Positions 32,084 to 40,566 of a stretch of 42,422 nucleotides of DNA are shown here, in pieces. The translations under genes were made by a program, and so were the position numbers. The DNA is from Cyanobacteria bacterium RYN_339 (lineage in GTDB: Bacteria > Cyanobacteriota > Sericytochromatia > S15B-MN24 > JAQBPE01). The notes beneath the pieces were generated by a model. That model saw only the letters and a list, made by a program, of their open reading frames with translations, was not told where the DNA came from and ran no database searches. Numbering within the stretch: position 1 is the stretch's first letter; each line of letters starts with the position of its first letter. The stretch lies in NCBI GenBank assembly GCA_028287685.1, contig JAQBPE010000241.1, positions 1-42,422 on the forward strand, written 5' to 3'.

Positions 32084-33021
32084 TGACCGGAAAGCCAGCG
32101 CTGGACGATCTGTTCGAGCGCAGAATTTGTTATCCCGATGTCGATCCGCAGTTGCGGCTCTCTCGCCTTGTCGGGTTGGACGATCAAAAAACGCGCTTGT
32201 GCAAGATACTTGGATTGCTCGTAAATCCAGCTGGCCTTGAAGTTTGGGCGAAGCTCCATCATCCCGCCGCGGGATCTCTGCTCGATACGGTGCTTCGGCG
32301 GCCCCCACTTGTTGTATTAGCCGGAGATGTAGGCTCGGGGAAGACGGAACTCGCAGAAACGATTGGCGACGCTGTGGCGCGGCAAGAAGGCATTGACCTG
32401 ACGCTATTTCCACTTAGCCTTTCGACGCGCGGGCAAGGTCGAGTGGGAGAAATGACACAGTTGATCTCCGCGGCATTCGACTACACAGTTCATGAAGCGA
32501 CCAAGCTGCGGTCGACTGGCGGACGCGCGCGAGGAGGAGTTATCCTCCTAGTGGATGAAGCGGACGCATTGGCGCAATCCCGGGAGGCCAGCCAAATGCA
32601 CCATGAGGATCGCGCGGGGGTCAATGCCTTCATTCGCGGCATTGATCGGCTTGCTGGCGCCCATGTTCCAGCCGCCGTCATCATGTGTACCAACCGACTT
32701 GGTGCGCTTGACCCTGCGATACGACGACGTGCCGCTGAAGTCATGCTTTTTACCAGACCAAATGATGATCAAAGGAGGCACGTACTAAAGCTTCGATTGG
32801 AGCCACTAGGAATCAAGGGCGCCCATCTTGAATCGTTGGTTTCAGCCACAGGACCTGATGCAGGCCTTGATTACGGGTGCACCTTCTCGGACCTAACTCA
32901 GCGATTGATTCCTTCCATAGTACTGGATGCTTATCCTAACAAGCCGGTTACGGCCGCCCGCGCTATTGCAATCGCGAAAGCTCTTGTCCCGACGCCGCCA
33001 TTTACGGAGAACTCGAAGTGA
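32083..33021 (+). CDS. cap6: CBASS TRIP13-like AAA+ ATPase (Cap6)
   Basis: The 312-residue AAA+ protein has Walker A GDVGSGKT (81-88), Walker B ILLVDEAD (D158/E159), sensor 1 in IMCTNR (N204) and the downstream RRR arginine cluster (about 214-216). The N-terminal part (LVGLDDQKTRLCKILGLLV) is typical of bacterial TRIP13 homologues. They unfold the HORMA protein's safety belt to release the peptide, so they switch off CBASS signalling and prevent self-activation. The start codon overlaps the HORMA stop by one base (TGATG), and the stop overlaps the NucC GTG by four bases, so the three are translationally coupled. Confidence 0.93.
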   Translation: MTGKPALDDLFERRICYPDVDPQLRLSRLVGLDDQKTRLCKILGLLVNPAGLEVWAKLHHPAAGSLLDTVLRRPPLVVLAGDVGSGKTELAETIGDAVARQEGIDLTLFPLSLSTRGQGRVGEMTQLISAAFDYTVHEATKLRSTGGRARGGVILLVDEADALAQSREASQMHHEDRAGVNAFIRGIDRLAGAHVPAAVIMCTNRLGALDPAIRRRAAEVMLFTRPNDDQRRHVLKLRLEPLGIKGAHLESLVSATGPDAGLDYGCTFSDLTQRLIPSIVLDAYPNKPVTAARAIAIAKALVPTPPFTENSK

Positions 33022-33749
33022 CTGCGATCCCTGATGACACCGCATGGATGCGTGAAGCTCTCTGCAGCGTCCAAACGATGCTTGAGTTTCAACTTCAGCA
33101 TTCGACCCAGTCGATCAGCCACCCTGGAGTGAAAGGCGACGTAAACGAGAATCACTGGATTGATGTTTTGCGCGCATATCTTCCGAATCGTTACGAAGTA
33201 GAAACTGGCTTCGTAATTGACAGTCTTGGCGGCAGAAGCGAGCAAATGGATGTCGTTATCTACGACAAACATTTCACACCGACTCTTCTTGCACAGCAGA
33301 ACCATCGTTATATTCCTGCTGAGGCAGTATACGCAATATTTGAGTGCAAACCGCATGTGGACAAGAGCTACCTCGAGTATGCGGGGCAGAAGGCAGCTTC
33401 TGTCAGAAAGCTACTGCGTACCTCGGTTCCCATCACTCATGCGGGTGGCACCTACCCAGCGAAGCCACATTTCCATATCGTTTCGGGAATTCTTGCACCG
33501 AAGGCAAGCTGGACCGATGGGCTCGGCGCCACATTTACAAAGAATCTGCCATCTCTGCCGGAAGAGCAGATCGACTGCGGGTGCGCATTGGAAGATGGAG
33601 CGTTCGACAACTTCGATGGCCTATTGAAGGTTGTTCCAACTGAGGGCGCCTTAATCTACTTCTTGTTTAGACTTCTATCCCGATTGCAATCACTTGGCAC
33701 TGTACCGGCTATTGACTGGGCTGCTTACGCAAAGGTTATCAACCTATAG
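33018..33749 (+). CDS. nucC: CBASS effector nuclease NucC
   Basis: The 243-residue protein has the NucC pattern: HPGVKGDVNENHWIDVLRAY, GFVIDSLGGRSEQMDVVIYD, IPAEAVYAIFECKPH and KAASVRKLLRTSVPITHAGG. The catalytic residues are D78, E109 and K111 (D...ExK, restriction-endonuclease fold). NucC trimers bind cA3 and assemble into hexamers that cut double-stranded DNA, destroying phage and host DNA in an abortive response. The GTG start overlaps the Cap6 stop by four bases. All three catalytic residues are present and the length is normal, so the effector looks intact. Confidence 0.94.
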   Translation: MTAIPDDTAWMREALCSVQTMLEFQLQHSTQSISHPGVKGDVNENHWIDVLRAYLPNRYEVETGFVIDSLGGRSEQMDVVIYDKHFTPTLLAQQNHRYIPAEAVYAIFECKPHVDKSYLEYAGQKAASVRKLLRTSVPITHAGGTYPAKPHFHIVSGILAPKASWTDGLGATFTKNLPSLPEEQIDCGCALEDGAFDNFDGLLKVVPTEGALIYFLFRLLSRLQSLGTVPAIDWAAYAKVINL

Positions 33750-34193
33750 CATTCCTTGAATATTTGATAAAGTATACGCTGGCTCGCACTGAAAACAACT
33801 GATGACCGTGTGCAACTCACCGCCCATCGCATAGCATTGCAACACGAACGTTGGTCGTCGTTGAATCACATAACCGGGTCGTGCTCAAAGACTCTGCGGT
33901 CGACGGGCGCACAACTGCTCGCAGATCGCTGTTAGTAGCTTGTCCCACTTGAGCGCAAACGTGACAATCCGCCAGGCGACGGCTTAACTGGCGCCCATCG
34001 CGGCTAAACATCTGGGCTGTTCTTAGGCAAAACGACCGCGAGGACCACGGGCATCATCAACCGTGTCGTGTTGGCTAACCGCTTCGGCCAAATGTGCGCC
34101 ATCGAGCGACTTGTTCGCTGGCCGGGTCCGCGCGGGACGCGACGACCATGAGTAGCCGTTTCATGGGCCACTGCCAGCCATTTCCCAGTGTTT
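33750..34193. other. 444-bp region with degraded sequence, no intact gene
   Basis: Only short frames interrupted by stops are visible. On the minus strand a fragment reads FALKWDKLLTAICEQLCARR, which looks like decayed coding sequence, perhaps a transposase, but I cannot assign it. It may hold the end of the CBASS transcript; no clear terminator is seen. Confidence 0.35.
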
Positions 34194-35123
34194 CTATTGC
34201 CAAGTCGCAGATTGCATAATCGCTTCGAGGCGTTGCTCTATCGCGGCCCGTGGCTCGGAACTAACAGACGACAATGTGACGTGCAAGAAACGCTCTTTCG
34301 TATTAGTCACGAACTCCAGCCGGCAGGCCCGTTGAAGTTCGAGCACAATGCCGGTGGCAGGATGTCCGGCAATTATCAGGCGGACATCCCGTGATACCTT
34401 GTCGATCTGGTCACCTTCAAATTGATAGAGAAGACTTGCATACTCATCCTCCCATCTACCGGTCCGAACATTCACGCGAAGGGTCGCTAAGGTAGTAGTG
34501 CTTTGGTAGATGAGTGCGGGGTCGCAACCGCTCAAGCCTGGCTCGGATGATCGCCACCCCGGCGGACAAACAAGCGAAACGCCGTCGCCTCTGTAATGCC
34601 ACGATGCGACCGCCGCCAGTTCATTGGCTCGCGTCCAGTGTACTCCGGTAACTGCGGCATCGAATGCCGGCAAGAATCGCTTGAATATGCCCCGCGGTGC
34701 TCTTCCCGCGACGATTACTTGATGGCCGTTGTGAAGCGTCTCATACGTCACAGATTGATATGGGTCGGAATCCCGCTCATCACCAGCCGGCTCCATGACA
34801 AAACGTGTGCCGGCTTGGTTAGCCCAGGTCCACTGTTGTTCGCTTCCATTTGGCCGTGGTATCAAATTGTGTATCGCAGCTTGGAGTTGCGGTGGCAGCA
34901 CCGCGGGGCTCCAGGTGACGGACATCATCACGCCTTGAGGCCAGTCAGGCGCCCGAAAGTTCGTCGTATACGCTTCGCACGCGTCAGGACCGACGTGCCA
35001 GGAAGCTGGCACATCAAGCGAGATTTGGGTGCTTGGATCCGTATACGTCCGCGTTGCTTCGGCTAAGGCAGGCATGGGTACCATGAGGCCAGAAAGCATC
35101 AGGCAAAGGGGCAAGACTCGCAC
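34194..35123 (-). CDS. Secreted protein, 309 aa, unknown
   Basis: The protein has a Sec signal peptide (MRVLPLCLMLSGLMVPMPAL, cleavage near ALAEA), so it is periplasmic or secreted. Two related halves are visible: YTDPSTQISLDVPASWHV near the N-terminus and YRGDGVSLVCPPGWRSSEPG near residue 175, each followed by beta-rich sequence, resembling the PsbP/DcrB-like 'surface-exposed' folds. The start is GTG at 35123 with GGGAGG upstream. It is the last gene before the proposed attR, transcribed toward the CBASS operon. Family and function unknown. Confidence 0.65.
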   Translation of the reverse strand: MRVLPLCLMLSGLMVPMPALAEATRTYTDPSTQISLDVPASWHVGPDACEAYTTNFRAPDWPQGVMMSVTWSPAVLPPQLQAAIHNLIPRPNGSEQQWTWANQAGTRFVMEPAGDERDSDPYQSVTYETLHNGHQVIVAGRAPRGIFKRFLPAFDAAVTGVHWTRANELAAVASWHYRGDGVSLVCPPGWRSSEPGLSGCDPALIYQSTTTLATLRVNVRTGRWEDEYASLLYQFEGDQIDKVSRDVRLIIAGHPATGIVLELQRACRLEFVTNTKERFLHVTLSSVSSEPRAAIEQRLEAIMQSATWQ

Positions 35124-35421
35124 GACGGATAACCTCCCGCTTGATTGAGAGTCTCCTACCCTACAGGCATGAGTTGTTCACAAGTACGGCGGCCACGGGC
35201 AGGCGTAGACGTTGAGCGTGCTATCGGACCCGCCGGACTCCCTTCGGTCGAAATGGGTAGACACGGGCGTGGCCCGAGCCAGGGGCGGGAGGAAGGGACC
35301 ACTCGAACTCTAAAACTGAATTGAAGTGCATCGTGGTGAAATTTAGGACCAGAGCGGCTTGCCTTCAATTGGAACATTTCCGGCCTGCAAGACGATGGCA
35401 GTTCGATAACTGTCTCGCCAA
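35124..35421. other. 298-bp right end of the island, no gene seen
   Basis: No convincing gene. On the minus strand the frame of the recombinase tail, if attL and attR were joined, stays open from 35429 to a stop about 35345. The lipoprotein-like gene start lies on the other side. Confidence 0.4.
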
Positions 35422-35429
35422 CTCCACTT
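35422..35429. other. Proposed attR core CTCCACTT
   Basis: Identical to 17436-17443. A T-run and the terminator 35441-35476 follow, matching what would be expected downstream of a tRNA gene. Confidence 0.5.
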
Positions 35430-35440
35430 TTTCGTTATGT

Positions 35441-35476
35441 AACCCGGTAGCCGCATCTGCGACTACCGGGTTTTTT
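35441..35476 (+). terminator. Terminator, probably that of tRNA-Ala before integration
   Basis: A 10-bp stem (35441-35450 with 35463-35472) with a small inner GCA/TGC pairing, followed by TTTTTT. No island gene transcribes into it from the left, so it fits best as the ancestral tRNA terminator. Confidence 0.8.
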
Positions 35477-35528
35477 GCTGCCAGCGGCGGGGGCCCCGTC
35501 CTGGGTAAGACTTCTCCGGAGGTGAGCC

Positions 35529-36206
35529 GTGGCCCGATCGATCTTCCACCTGATGATCTTGCTGGTGGCTAGCCTCGCCGGCCTGTCCGCGTGCGCCGGG
35601 GGCCCGTTCGGTTGCAAGTTCTGCGGCGCCCCGCTCTTCAGCGGGATAGTGCGTACGCCGGAGGGCTTCATCGTCTGCAAGCCATGCAACAAGGACGGCG
35701 TGCGCGACGTCCGCACGGCCCAGGCCCTGGTGGCCCAGGTCCGGGCCGAGCTAGGCGGGTTGGGCGTGAGGCTCCCATGGGGAACCATCCCGATGACGCT
35801 GGGCCAGCCCGCCAACGCGAAGGAGTGGGGGCATTGCGAGGCGCTGCGTTACGGCAACGGGGGCGTGGCGTCCATTTCGATGAGGTTCATGCAGGGGATG
35901 CCGCGCTCCACGTTCAAGGCCGTGGCGGCCCACGAGCTGACCCATGCCTGGGCCTACCTGAACCGCAGCCCGATGAAACAGGATGTCACGCTGGCCGAAG
36001 GCGCGCCTTCCTTCTTGGAATACACGTATTTGGAGCGCGACAAGTCCACGGCCGGCAAGTTCCGCCGCAACCTGGTCATCACCAACGACAACGCAGCCTA
36101 CGGTGTAGCCGCCCGCCGGCTGCAGAAGTACGCCAAGGGCCATGGTGGCCTTGGCGGGGTCCTGGCCGTGTTGAAGTCCAGCCGGTCGATCCCGAAGGGT
36201 TATTGA
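35529..36206 (+). CDS. DA1-like metallopeptidase lipoprotein
   Basis: The 225-residue protein starts with GTG after GGAGGTGA. The signal peptide ends in the lipobox LSAC (cysteine at 18). A treble-clef/LIM-like knuckle follows (FGCKFCGAPLF and FIVCKPCNKDG, two CxxC pairs). The peptidase core is AAHELTHAWAYLNRSP with HExxH at H135/E136/H139, and a downstream TLAEGAPSFLEYTYLE likely gives the third ligand glutamate. This order (LIM-like zinc knuckle then DA1-type peptidase) is that of the plant DA1/bacterial DA1-like family. The base composition is like the chromosome. Confidence 0.75.
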   Translation: MARSIFHLMILLVASLAGLSACAGGPFGCKFCGAPLFSGIVRTPEGFIVCKPCNKDGVRDVRTAQALVAQVRAELGGLGVRLPWGTIPMTLGQPANAKEWGHCEALRYGNGGVASISMRFMQGMPRSTFKAVAAHELTHAWAYLNRSPMKQDVTLAEGAPSFLEYTYLERDKSTAGKFRRNLVITNDNAAYGVAARRLQKYAKGHGGLGGVLAVLKSSRSIPKGY

Positions 36207-36366
36207 TCAACCGACATCGGGGGCCTGGCGGACGGCCCATCGGTCCGGCGACGGAGATCGCCCCGAACCCAGCCGCCGGAGCGCCTTGGATGCTTCATCC
36301 TTACACTCGCACGCCTCTTGAGGGCTAGGGCATTCTGGGCGGATCATGGCGGGGAGGAGACCCACC

Positions 36367-37965
36367 ATGGAGGACCGACCTTTGGACGAGCGCGTTCGCG
36401 CGCTGGAGACCGAGGTGAGGCGATTGCGTGCGGAGCGCGACCGCACTTTCACGCTGCTGGATCGGGCGGGAATCGGCGCGAGTCACTTGACCGCCGATGG
36501 CCGCATAGCGTCCGCCAACGCGGCGTTGGCGCGATTCCTCGGCTACGAGGCCCACGAGATGGCGGGCATGCCAATCGAGGTCTTCACCGAGACCGAGGCG
36601 GCCCAGTTACAGCGCGCGGCCATCGCCGACCTATTGGCGGGGCGACGGGAGTCGTTCGATTTCGAGAAGCACTACGTGACCAAGGAAGGCCGCCGCAAAT
36701 GGGGCCATGTGTATCTCATGTCCGCGCGCTTCGATGCTGACGAACCAGACTTTCTCATGGCCATCGTCGTCGACATCGATCCGCGCAAGCAGGCCGAGGA
36801 GACCGTCGTGCGCCAGAATGTCGAGCTAGAGCGAGGGACGAAGCTCCTAGCCAGCGTGATCGAAAACATGCCCGCGGGCATCGTTTACTTCGACCGCGAG
36901 CAACGCATTCGCTTGATCAACCCGGCCGCGAGGCAGGATCTGGGCGGACCGAGCCCGGAAATGCTCATCGGCCGCACGCCGGGTGAACTGTTTCCGGACT
37001 ACGCTGGCTTGTTCGCTAGCATCCTTGGCCCGTGCCTGGAGCGGGGTGAGACGTACCAGGGCCGCGACCTCCAGCTGCCACAATCGATACCCATCGGAGG
37101 CACGGGTTTCGCCGACGTGGCGGTCGTCCCGATTTCCAGTCCGGAAGGTGGCATCGTCGGCGCGCTGTTCATGGCGGTTGAAAGCACCGACCGCGTGGAA
37201 AAGGAGCGGTGGCAGGCCGAGACGATCGAACGGCTGCGCGAGCTGGATCGCTCGAAAGACGAGTTTCTTGGCGTACTAAGCCACGAGTTACGTACGCCCC
37301 TTAACGGCATCATGGGCTTTACCAGCCTGCTCGCCGATGGCGTCGTTGGCGAACTTGACTCCCGACAGGCCGACTTCCTGGCCAAGATCGAGGCCAGCAC
37401 GGACCGGATGGTCGACTTGGTCGACGACTTGCTGGACATGTCACGCGTCCTGCTCGGCAAACTGGACCTGCTACCGGAGGCCATCGACCTCGACGAAGTG
37501 GTGCACCAGGCGGTGGCCCGGCTTGCGCCCGAGGCCGAGAAGAAGGGCATCGAGCTCGAGGACCGGGTCCCGTCCGAGCTGCCGCCGGTCTGGGCCGACG
37601 CGCAGCGGGTGGATCAAGTGTTGCGCGATCTGCTTGGCAACGCGATCAAATTCACCTCGACCGGCGGCAAGATCGGCGTCTCGGCCAGCATCCAGGACGG
37701 CAGCTTGCGCTGCGAGGTCGCGGACACGGGCGTGGGCATTGCGCCCGATGCCCTGCCATACGTCTTCGACCGCTTCTATCAGGCCGACAGCAGCAGCACC
37801 CGTGTGGCCGGTGGCCTAGGCCTCGGACTGGCGCTGGTCAAGAGCTTGGTGCTGGCCCAAGGGGGCCTGGTGGGCGTGCAGAGCGAACCAGGCAAGGGAA
37901 GCACCTTCTGGTTCACCCTTCCCCAGTGTGCTCCCATTCTTGCGGCGGCTCCTCCTGCGACATGA
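36367..37965 (+). CDS. PAS-domain sensor histidine kinase
   Basis: About 532 residues from the ATG at 36367, chosen for GGGGAGGAG eight bases upstream; another ATG at 36346 lacks a good site. A short coiled coil ([18 protein letters not shown]) precedes two PAS domains (about 30-140 and 160-275: [20 protein letters not shown]). The HisKA box is [19 protein letters not shown] with phospho-acceptor H306. The HATPase has N box [11 protein letters not shown]1 ADTGVGI, F box YVFDRFYQ and G2 [11 protein letters not shown]. No membrane segment is visible, so it is a cytoplasmic sensor. No response regulator is adjacent, so it is an orphan kinase. Confidence 0.92.
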   Translation: MEDRPLDERVRALETEVRRLRAERDRTFTLLDRAGIGASHLTADGRIASANAALARFLGYEAHEMAGMPIEVFTETEAAQLQRAAIADLLAGRRESFDFEKHYVTKEGRRKWGHVYLMSARFDADEPDFLMAIVVDIDPRKQAEETVVRQNVELERGTKLLASVIENMPAGIVYFDREQRIRLINPAARQDLGGPSPEMLIGRTPGELFPDYAGLFASILGPCLERGETYQGRDLQLPQSIPIGGTGFADVAVVPISSPEGGIVGALFMAVESTDRVEKERWQAETIERLRELDRSKDEFLGVLSHELRTPLNGIMGFTSLLADGVVGELDSRQADFLAKIEASTDRMVDLVDDLLDMSRVLLGKLDLLPEAIDLDEVVHQAVARLAPEAEKKGIELEDRVPSELPPVWADAQRVDQVLRDLLGNAIKFTSTGGKIGVSASIQDGSLRCEVADTGVGIAPDALPYVFDRFYQADSSSTRVAGGLGLGLALVKSLVLAQGGLVGVQSEPGKGSTFWFTLPQCAPILAAAPPAT

Positions 37966-37987
37966 CAGGGCGCGCTTGCCGTCTTGC

Positions 37988-38440
37988 TCATTCATTGCCC
38001 CGAGGGAAGATGCATCCACCATTGCGGACCAGCGCCATCACCTCTTCGCTCACCTGCATCGGGCTTCGACTTAATCGAGCAAAGAACTCCTTGTGGCGCA
38101 GCACGTACGACTTCGAATCGTGCTTCGCGCTCCAAAGGACGATGTTAAGCACGATGGGAATGAGGTCCATGCCCTTCTCGGTCAGGGTGTAGAAGTCCTT
38201 GCGCCTGTCGTCGGGGTTGGGCGCCCTCGAGAGAATTCCTTGCTCCTCGAGAAAGGCAAGGCGGGAAGCAAGGATATTGGTCGCGATTCCTTCTTCCGAT
38301 TTCAGGAACTCGCCATACGTCTTCTTGCCAGCAAAAACAATGTCGCGAATGATCAAGAGCGACCACCTGTCGCCGAAGATCTCTACGCCGTAGTTCACTG
38401 CGCAATGGGACCGAAAGTCTTCTTTATATGTCTTCTTCAA
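37988..38440 (-). CDS. HxlR-family transcriptional regulator
   Basis: The 150-residue winged-helix protein has the HxlR signature: [50 protein letters not shown], and [18 protein letters not shown]. HxlR proteins are dimeric sensors of reactive electrophiles, oxidants or aldehydes, usually controlling a divergent gene. Upstream, between this gene and the SDR at 38854, is a perfect palindrome GTTACTTGC-N5-GCAAGTAAC, and a half-site GCAAGTAA lies nearer its start (about 38468-38475). The regulator therefore probably represses itself and the redox genes to its right. Confidence 0.9.
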   Translation of the reverse strand: MKKTYKEDFRSHCAVNYGVEIFGDRWSLLIIRDIVFAGKKTYGEFLKSEEGIATNILASRLAFLEEQGILSRAPNPDDRRKDFYTLTEKGMDLIPIVLNIVLWSAKHDSKSYVLRHKEFFARLSRSPMQVSEEVMALVRNGGCIFPRGNE

Positions 38441-38467
38441 GGCTAGATCCTAGCATCGCTTTGTGTT

Positions 38468-38681
38468 GCAAGTAAAACGTATTTTTTACGTTCGGGTTCC
38501 GACACGCGGGACAGTACTGCCAGGACTTGGTGCTCGATCGTCGCGCTTCGCGCCGTGCTCGGCTCGGGGCCGCTGCGCGTCAGCCTGGTTGGCGGGTTCT
38601 GCACCCCCCAAGCGTTGATCACGCTCGAGCGACCCTGCCCCCCCTAAACGCCTACTTAGTTACTTGCTTTTTGCAAGTAAC
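38468..38681. promoter_or_regulatory. HxlR operator region (palindrome 38659-38681 and half-site)
   Basis: GTTACTTGC-TTTTT-GCAAGTAAC is a perfect 9-bp inverted repeat with a 5-base spacer at 38659-38681. GCAAGTAA recurs at 38468-38475 beside the regulator's start. Known HxlR sites are of this size. Confidence 0.65.
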
Positions 38682-38690
38682 ATGACTAGG

Positions 38691-38801
38691 ATGGATCGTA
38701 CGGTCATCGAGGGCCTCGGGCTTCGCCCGATGGACGCTGGGCCCCTCACCCACTCCATCAAGCACACCAACTTCTCGATCGGGGTCAGCGGTCTCGGCTG
38801 A
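38691..38801 (+). pseudogene. Remnant of an F420/NADP-reductase-like gene (C-terminal fragment)
   Basis: A 36-codon frame reads VIEGLGLRPMDAGPL, matching FIESLGLRPLDVGSL near the end of the intact gene at 39899-40519, with the identical DNA run CTCGGGCTTCGCCCG. The rest of the reductase is missing, and the tail after that point differs. It sits immediately after the HxlR operator, as if an original divergent reductase gene had been deleted and the SDR brought under control of the same operator. Confidence 0.6.
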
Positions 38802-38853
38802 GTGCACCGGTACCACCACTTCTCGCATCACATCACCCACAAGGAGCAGTATC

Positions 38854-39813
38854 ATGCACGTATTCGTTACCGGCGGGACCGGCCATTCCGGTCCGTATGT
38901 CATTTCCGACCTCATTGCAGCCGGTCACGAGGTCACTGCGCTTGCCCGGTCGGACAGGTCCGCAGAGGCGGTGTCTGCGCTTGGCGCCAAGGTGCGTCGC
39001 GGAGATCTGGCCGATCTCGATGCGCTCAAGGCGGCGGCCGCGGAATCGGACGGCGTCGTCCATGTCGGTTACAGGGCTGAACTGCTTGGGTCCGGCGGGA
39101 TCGTTGCGCTGCGCGATTCGGAGCTGTCGATTGTGATCGCGTTCGGTGAAGCGCTGGCAGGCACTGGAAAGCCGCTGGTCGTGGCGGGTAGCATCGGCAC
39201 GCCTTCGAACGTCGGCCGCGCAGGCCGCATAGGCGCACCGGTCAGTCTGGGCCGGCCGGCGACCGAGGATGATCCCGCCCTTCCCAGCGGTCCCATGGAC
39301 GAAGGCACTCTGGTGTCTCGCAACGTCGTAGAGAGCACCGTGGTCGGACTCGCCGAGCGGGGCGTGCGCTCCTCGGTCGTGCGCATTCCCCTCATCGTGC
39401 ACAGTTCGACCGGTCGCTTGCAGATGATCGAGCTCGCGAAGGAGAAGGGCTCCGTCGGTTATCCCGGGGAGGGGACAAATCGTTGGCCCGCCGTGCACGT
39501 CCGCGACCTCGCCTCCTTGTTCCGCCTGGCGCTGGAGAAGGGCCCCGGCGGCAGGACCTGGCACGCGGTCGGTGACGAAGGAATCCCATTCCGCGATCTT
39601 GCCGAAGCCGTTGCCGCTCGCATGGGCCTGCCCACGGTGAGCATCCCCGCTGACGAACTGATGGTGCCGGGTTACTTCGGGTCCATGTCGGCTGTGGTCA
39701 CGGGCGACTTCCCCGCGTCCAACGCCGTTACGCGCCAAGCCCTCGGCTGGGAGCCTGTTCAGCCGGGCCTGCTCGAGAGTCTGGACAACGGCCATTACTT
39801 CCCCGCCAGCTGA
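38854..39813 (+). CDS. Extended SDR, NAD(P)-dependent epimerase/dehydratase type
   Basis: The 319-residue protein has the extended-SDR Rossmann motif VTGGTGHSGPYVISDL and the DLADLDAL segment, then a substrate-binding C-terminal half (WPAVHVRDLASLFRLALEKG, WEPVQPGLLESL). A clear YxxxK is not present; a serine/glutamate-rich GPMDEGTLVSRNVVEST sits where it would be, so it may be an atypical, possibly non-epimerase member of the group (SDR_a5-like). The ATG follows AAGGAG. It is the first gene to the right of the palindromic HxlR operator, so probably induced by oxidant or aldehyde stress. Substrate unknown. Confidence 0.85.
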   Translation: MHVFVTGGTGHSGPYVISDLIAAGHEVTALARSDRSAEAVSALGAKVRRGDLADLDALKAAAAESDGVVHVGYRAELLGSGGIVALRDSELSIVIAFGEALAGTGKPLVVAGSIGTPSNVGRAGRIGAPVSLGRPATEDDPALPSGPMDEGTLVSRNVVESTVVGLAERGVRSSVVRIPLIVHSSTGRLQMIELAKEKGSVGYPGEGTNRWPAVHVRDLASLFRLALEKGPGGRTWHAVGDEGIPFRDLAEAVAARMGLPTVSIPADELMVPGYFGSMSAVVTGDFPASNAVTRQALGWEPVQPGLLESLDNGHYFPAS

Positions 39814-39898
39814 TGCGCTGACGGCAGGGTGCCGTGGCGCAACGCGTCCGGCTGATTAAAGACTACCAGCAATACCCCAACTCACGAGGAGACTACAC

Positions 39899-40519
39899 AT
39901 GAGCACTATCAGCATCATTGGCTCTGGAACCATGGCCACGGCGGTAGCCGGCCGTATCGCCAAGGCCGGACACACCGTCGAGGTCGTCAACCGCGACGCC
40001 GCGAAGGCACGAGAACTGGCCGGCAAGCTCGCGGGCAAGGCGACCGCGGGGACGTATGGCGCTGCGCCGGCGGGCGACATCGTCATCCTCGCGGTGCCTT
40101 ACGGCAGTGTGGCCGCGGTGGTGGCCGACTTTGGCGACGCCCTCGGCGGCAAGGTGATCATCGACCTCACCAATCCAGTCAACGCCGACCTGACGGGCCT
40201 TGTCACCCCTGCCGGCAGTTCCGGTGCGCAGGAGACCGCCAAGCACCTTCCCGCAGACGTTCACGTCGTGAAGGCGTTCAACACCATCTTCGGTCACGTG
40301 CTCGCCAAAGGCGGACGCCTCGACGCGTTCATCGCTGCCGACGATGCGGAGGCCAAGGCGCGCGTCTCGACGTTCATCGAGAGTCTCGGGCTTCGCCCGT
40401 TGGATGTCGGCAGCCTGCAGATGGCCCAGACGCTTGAGGCGCTCGGCCTGATGATGATCGGCCTGGCCAAAAACGGTGCCGGCACCTGGGACTTCGCCTT
40501 GAACGTCGATATCGGCTGA
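39899..40519 (+). CDS. NADP oxidoreductase, coenzyme F420-dependent type
   Basis: The 206-residue single Rossmann-domain protein has the dinucleotide motif IIGSGTMATAVAGRIAKAG, VVNRDAAKA at the second strand, and the DIVILAVPYGSVAAV and VVKAFNTIFGHVLA stretches of the F420:NADPH oxidoreductase-like (Fno) family. In organisms without F420 such proteins are uncharacterised NADPH-binding reductases. The ATG follows CGAGGAG. It lies 85 bp after the extended SDR, probably in the same unit. A partial copy of its C-terminus is found at 38691-38801. Confidence 0.85.
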   Translation: MSTISIIGSGTMATAVAGRIAKAGHTVEVVNRDAAKARELAGKLAGKATAGTYGAAPAGDIVILAVPYGSVAAVVADFGDALGGKVIIDLTNPVNADLTGLVTPAGSSGAQETAKHLPADVHVVKAFNTIFGHVLAKGGRLDAFIAADDAEAKARVSTFIESLGLRPLDVGSLQMAQTLEALGLMMIGLAKNGAGTWDFALNVDIG

Positions 40520-40566
40520 AACACCGACACCACGCGATCCGATGGAAGGTACATGGAGAGATCTCG

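Larger units (their letters stand above)
17436..35429. mobile_element. Integrated genomic island carrying serine recombinase, IS5-type cassettes and CBASS
   Basis: The roughly 18-kb segment is bounded by CTCCACTT repeats and begins with a large serine recombinase at the tRNA-Ala 3' end. Its genes are less GC-rich than the flanks and of mixed base composition. Joining the outer sides gives tRNA-Ala followed directly by the terminator at 35441-35476, a sensible ancestral arrangement. No conjugation or phage structural genes are visible, so it would be a mobilisable or recombinase-only island. Confidence 0.6.

Noticed and set aside
33817..34011. 64-codon minus-strand frame after nucC
   Set aside because: No ribosome site and no family; neighbouring frames look like decayed coding sequence, so I do not call a gene.
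35127..35150. Alternative attR near ATAACCTCCCGCTTGATTG, resembling the tRNA end
   Set aside because: It matches attL only with several mismatches, whereas CTCCACTT at 35422 is exact and lies at the composition change beside a tRNA-type terminator.
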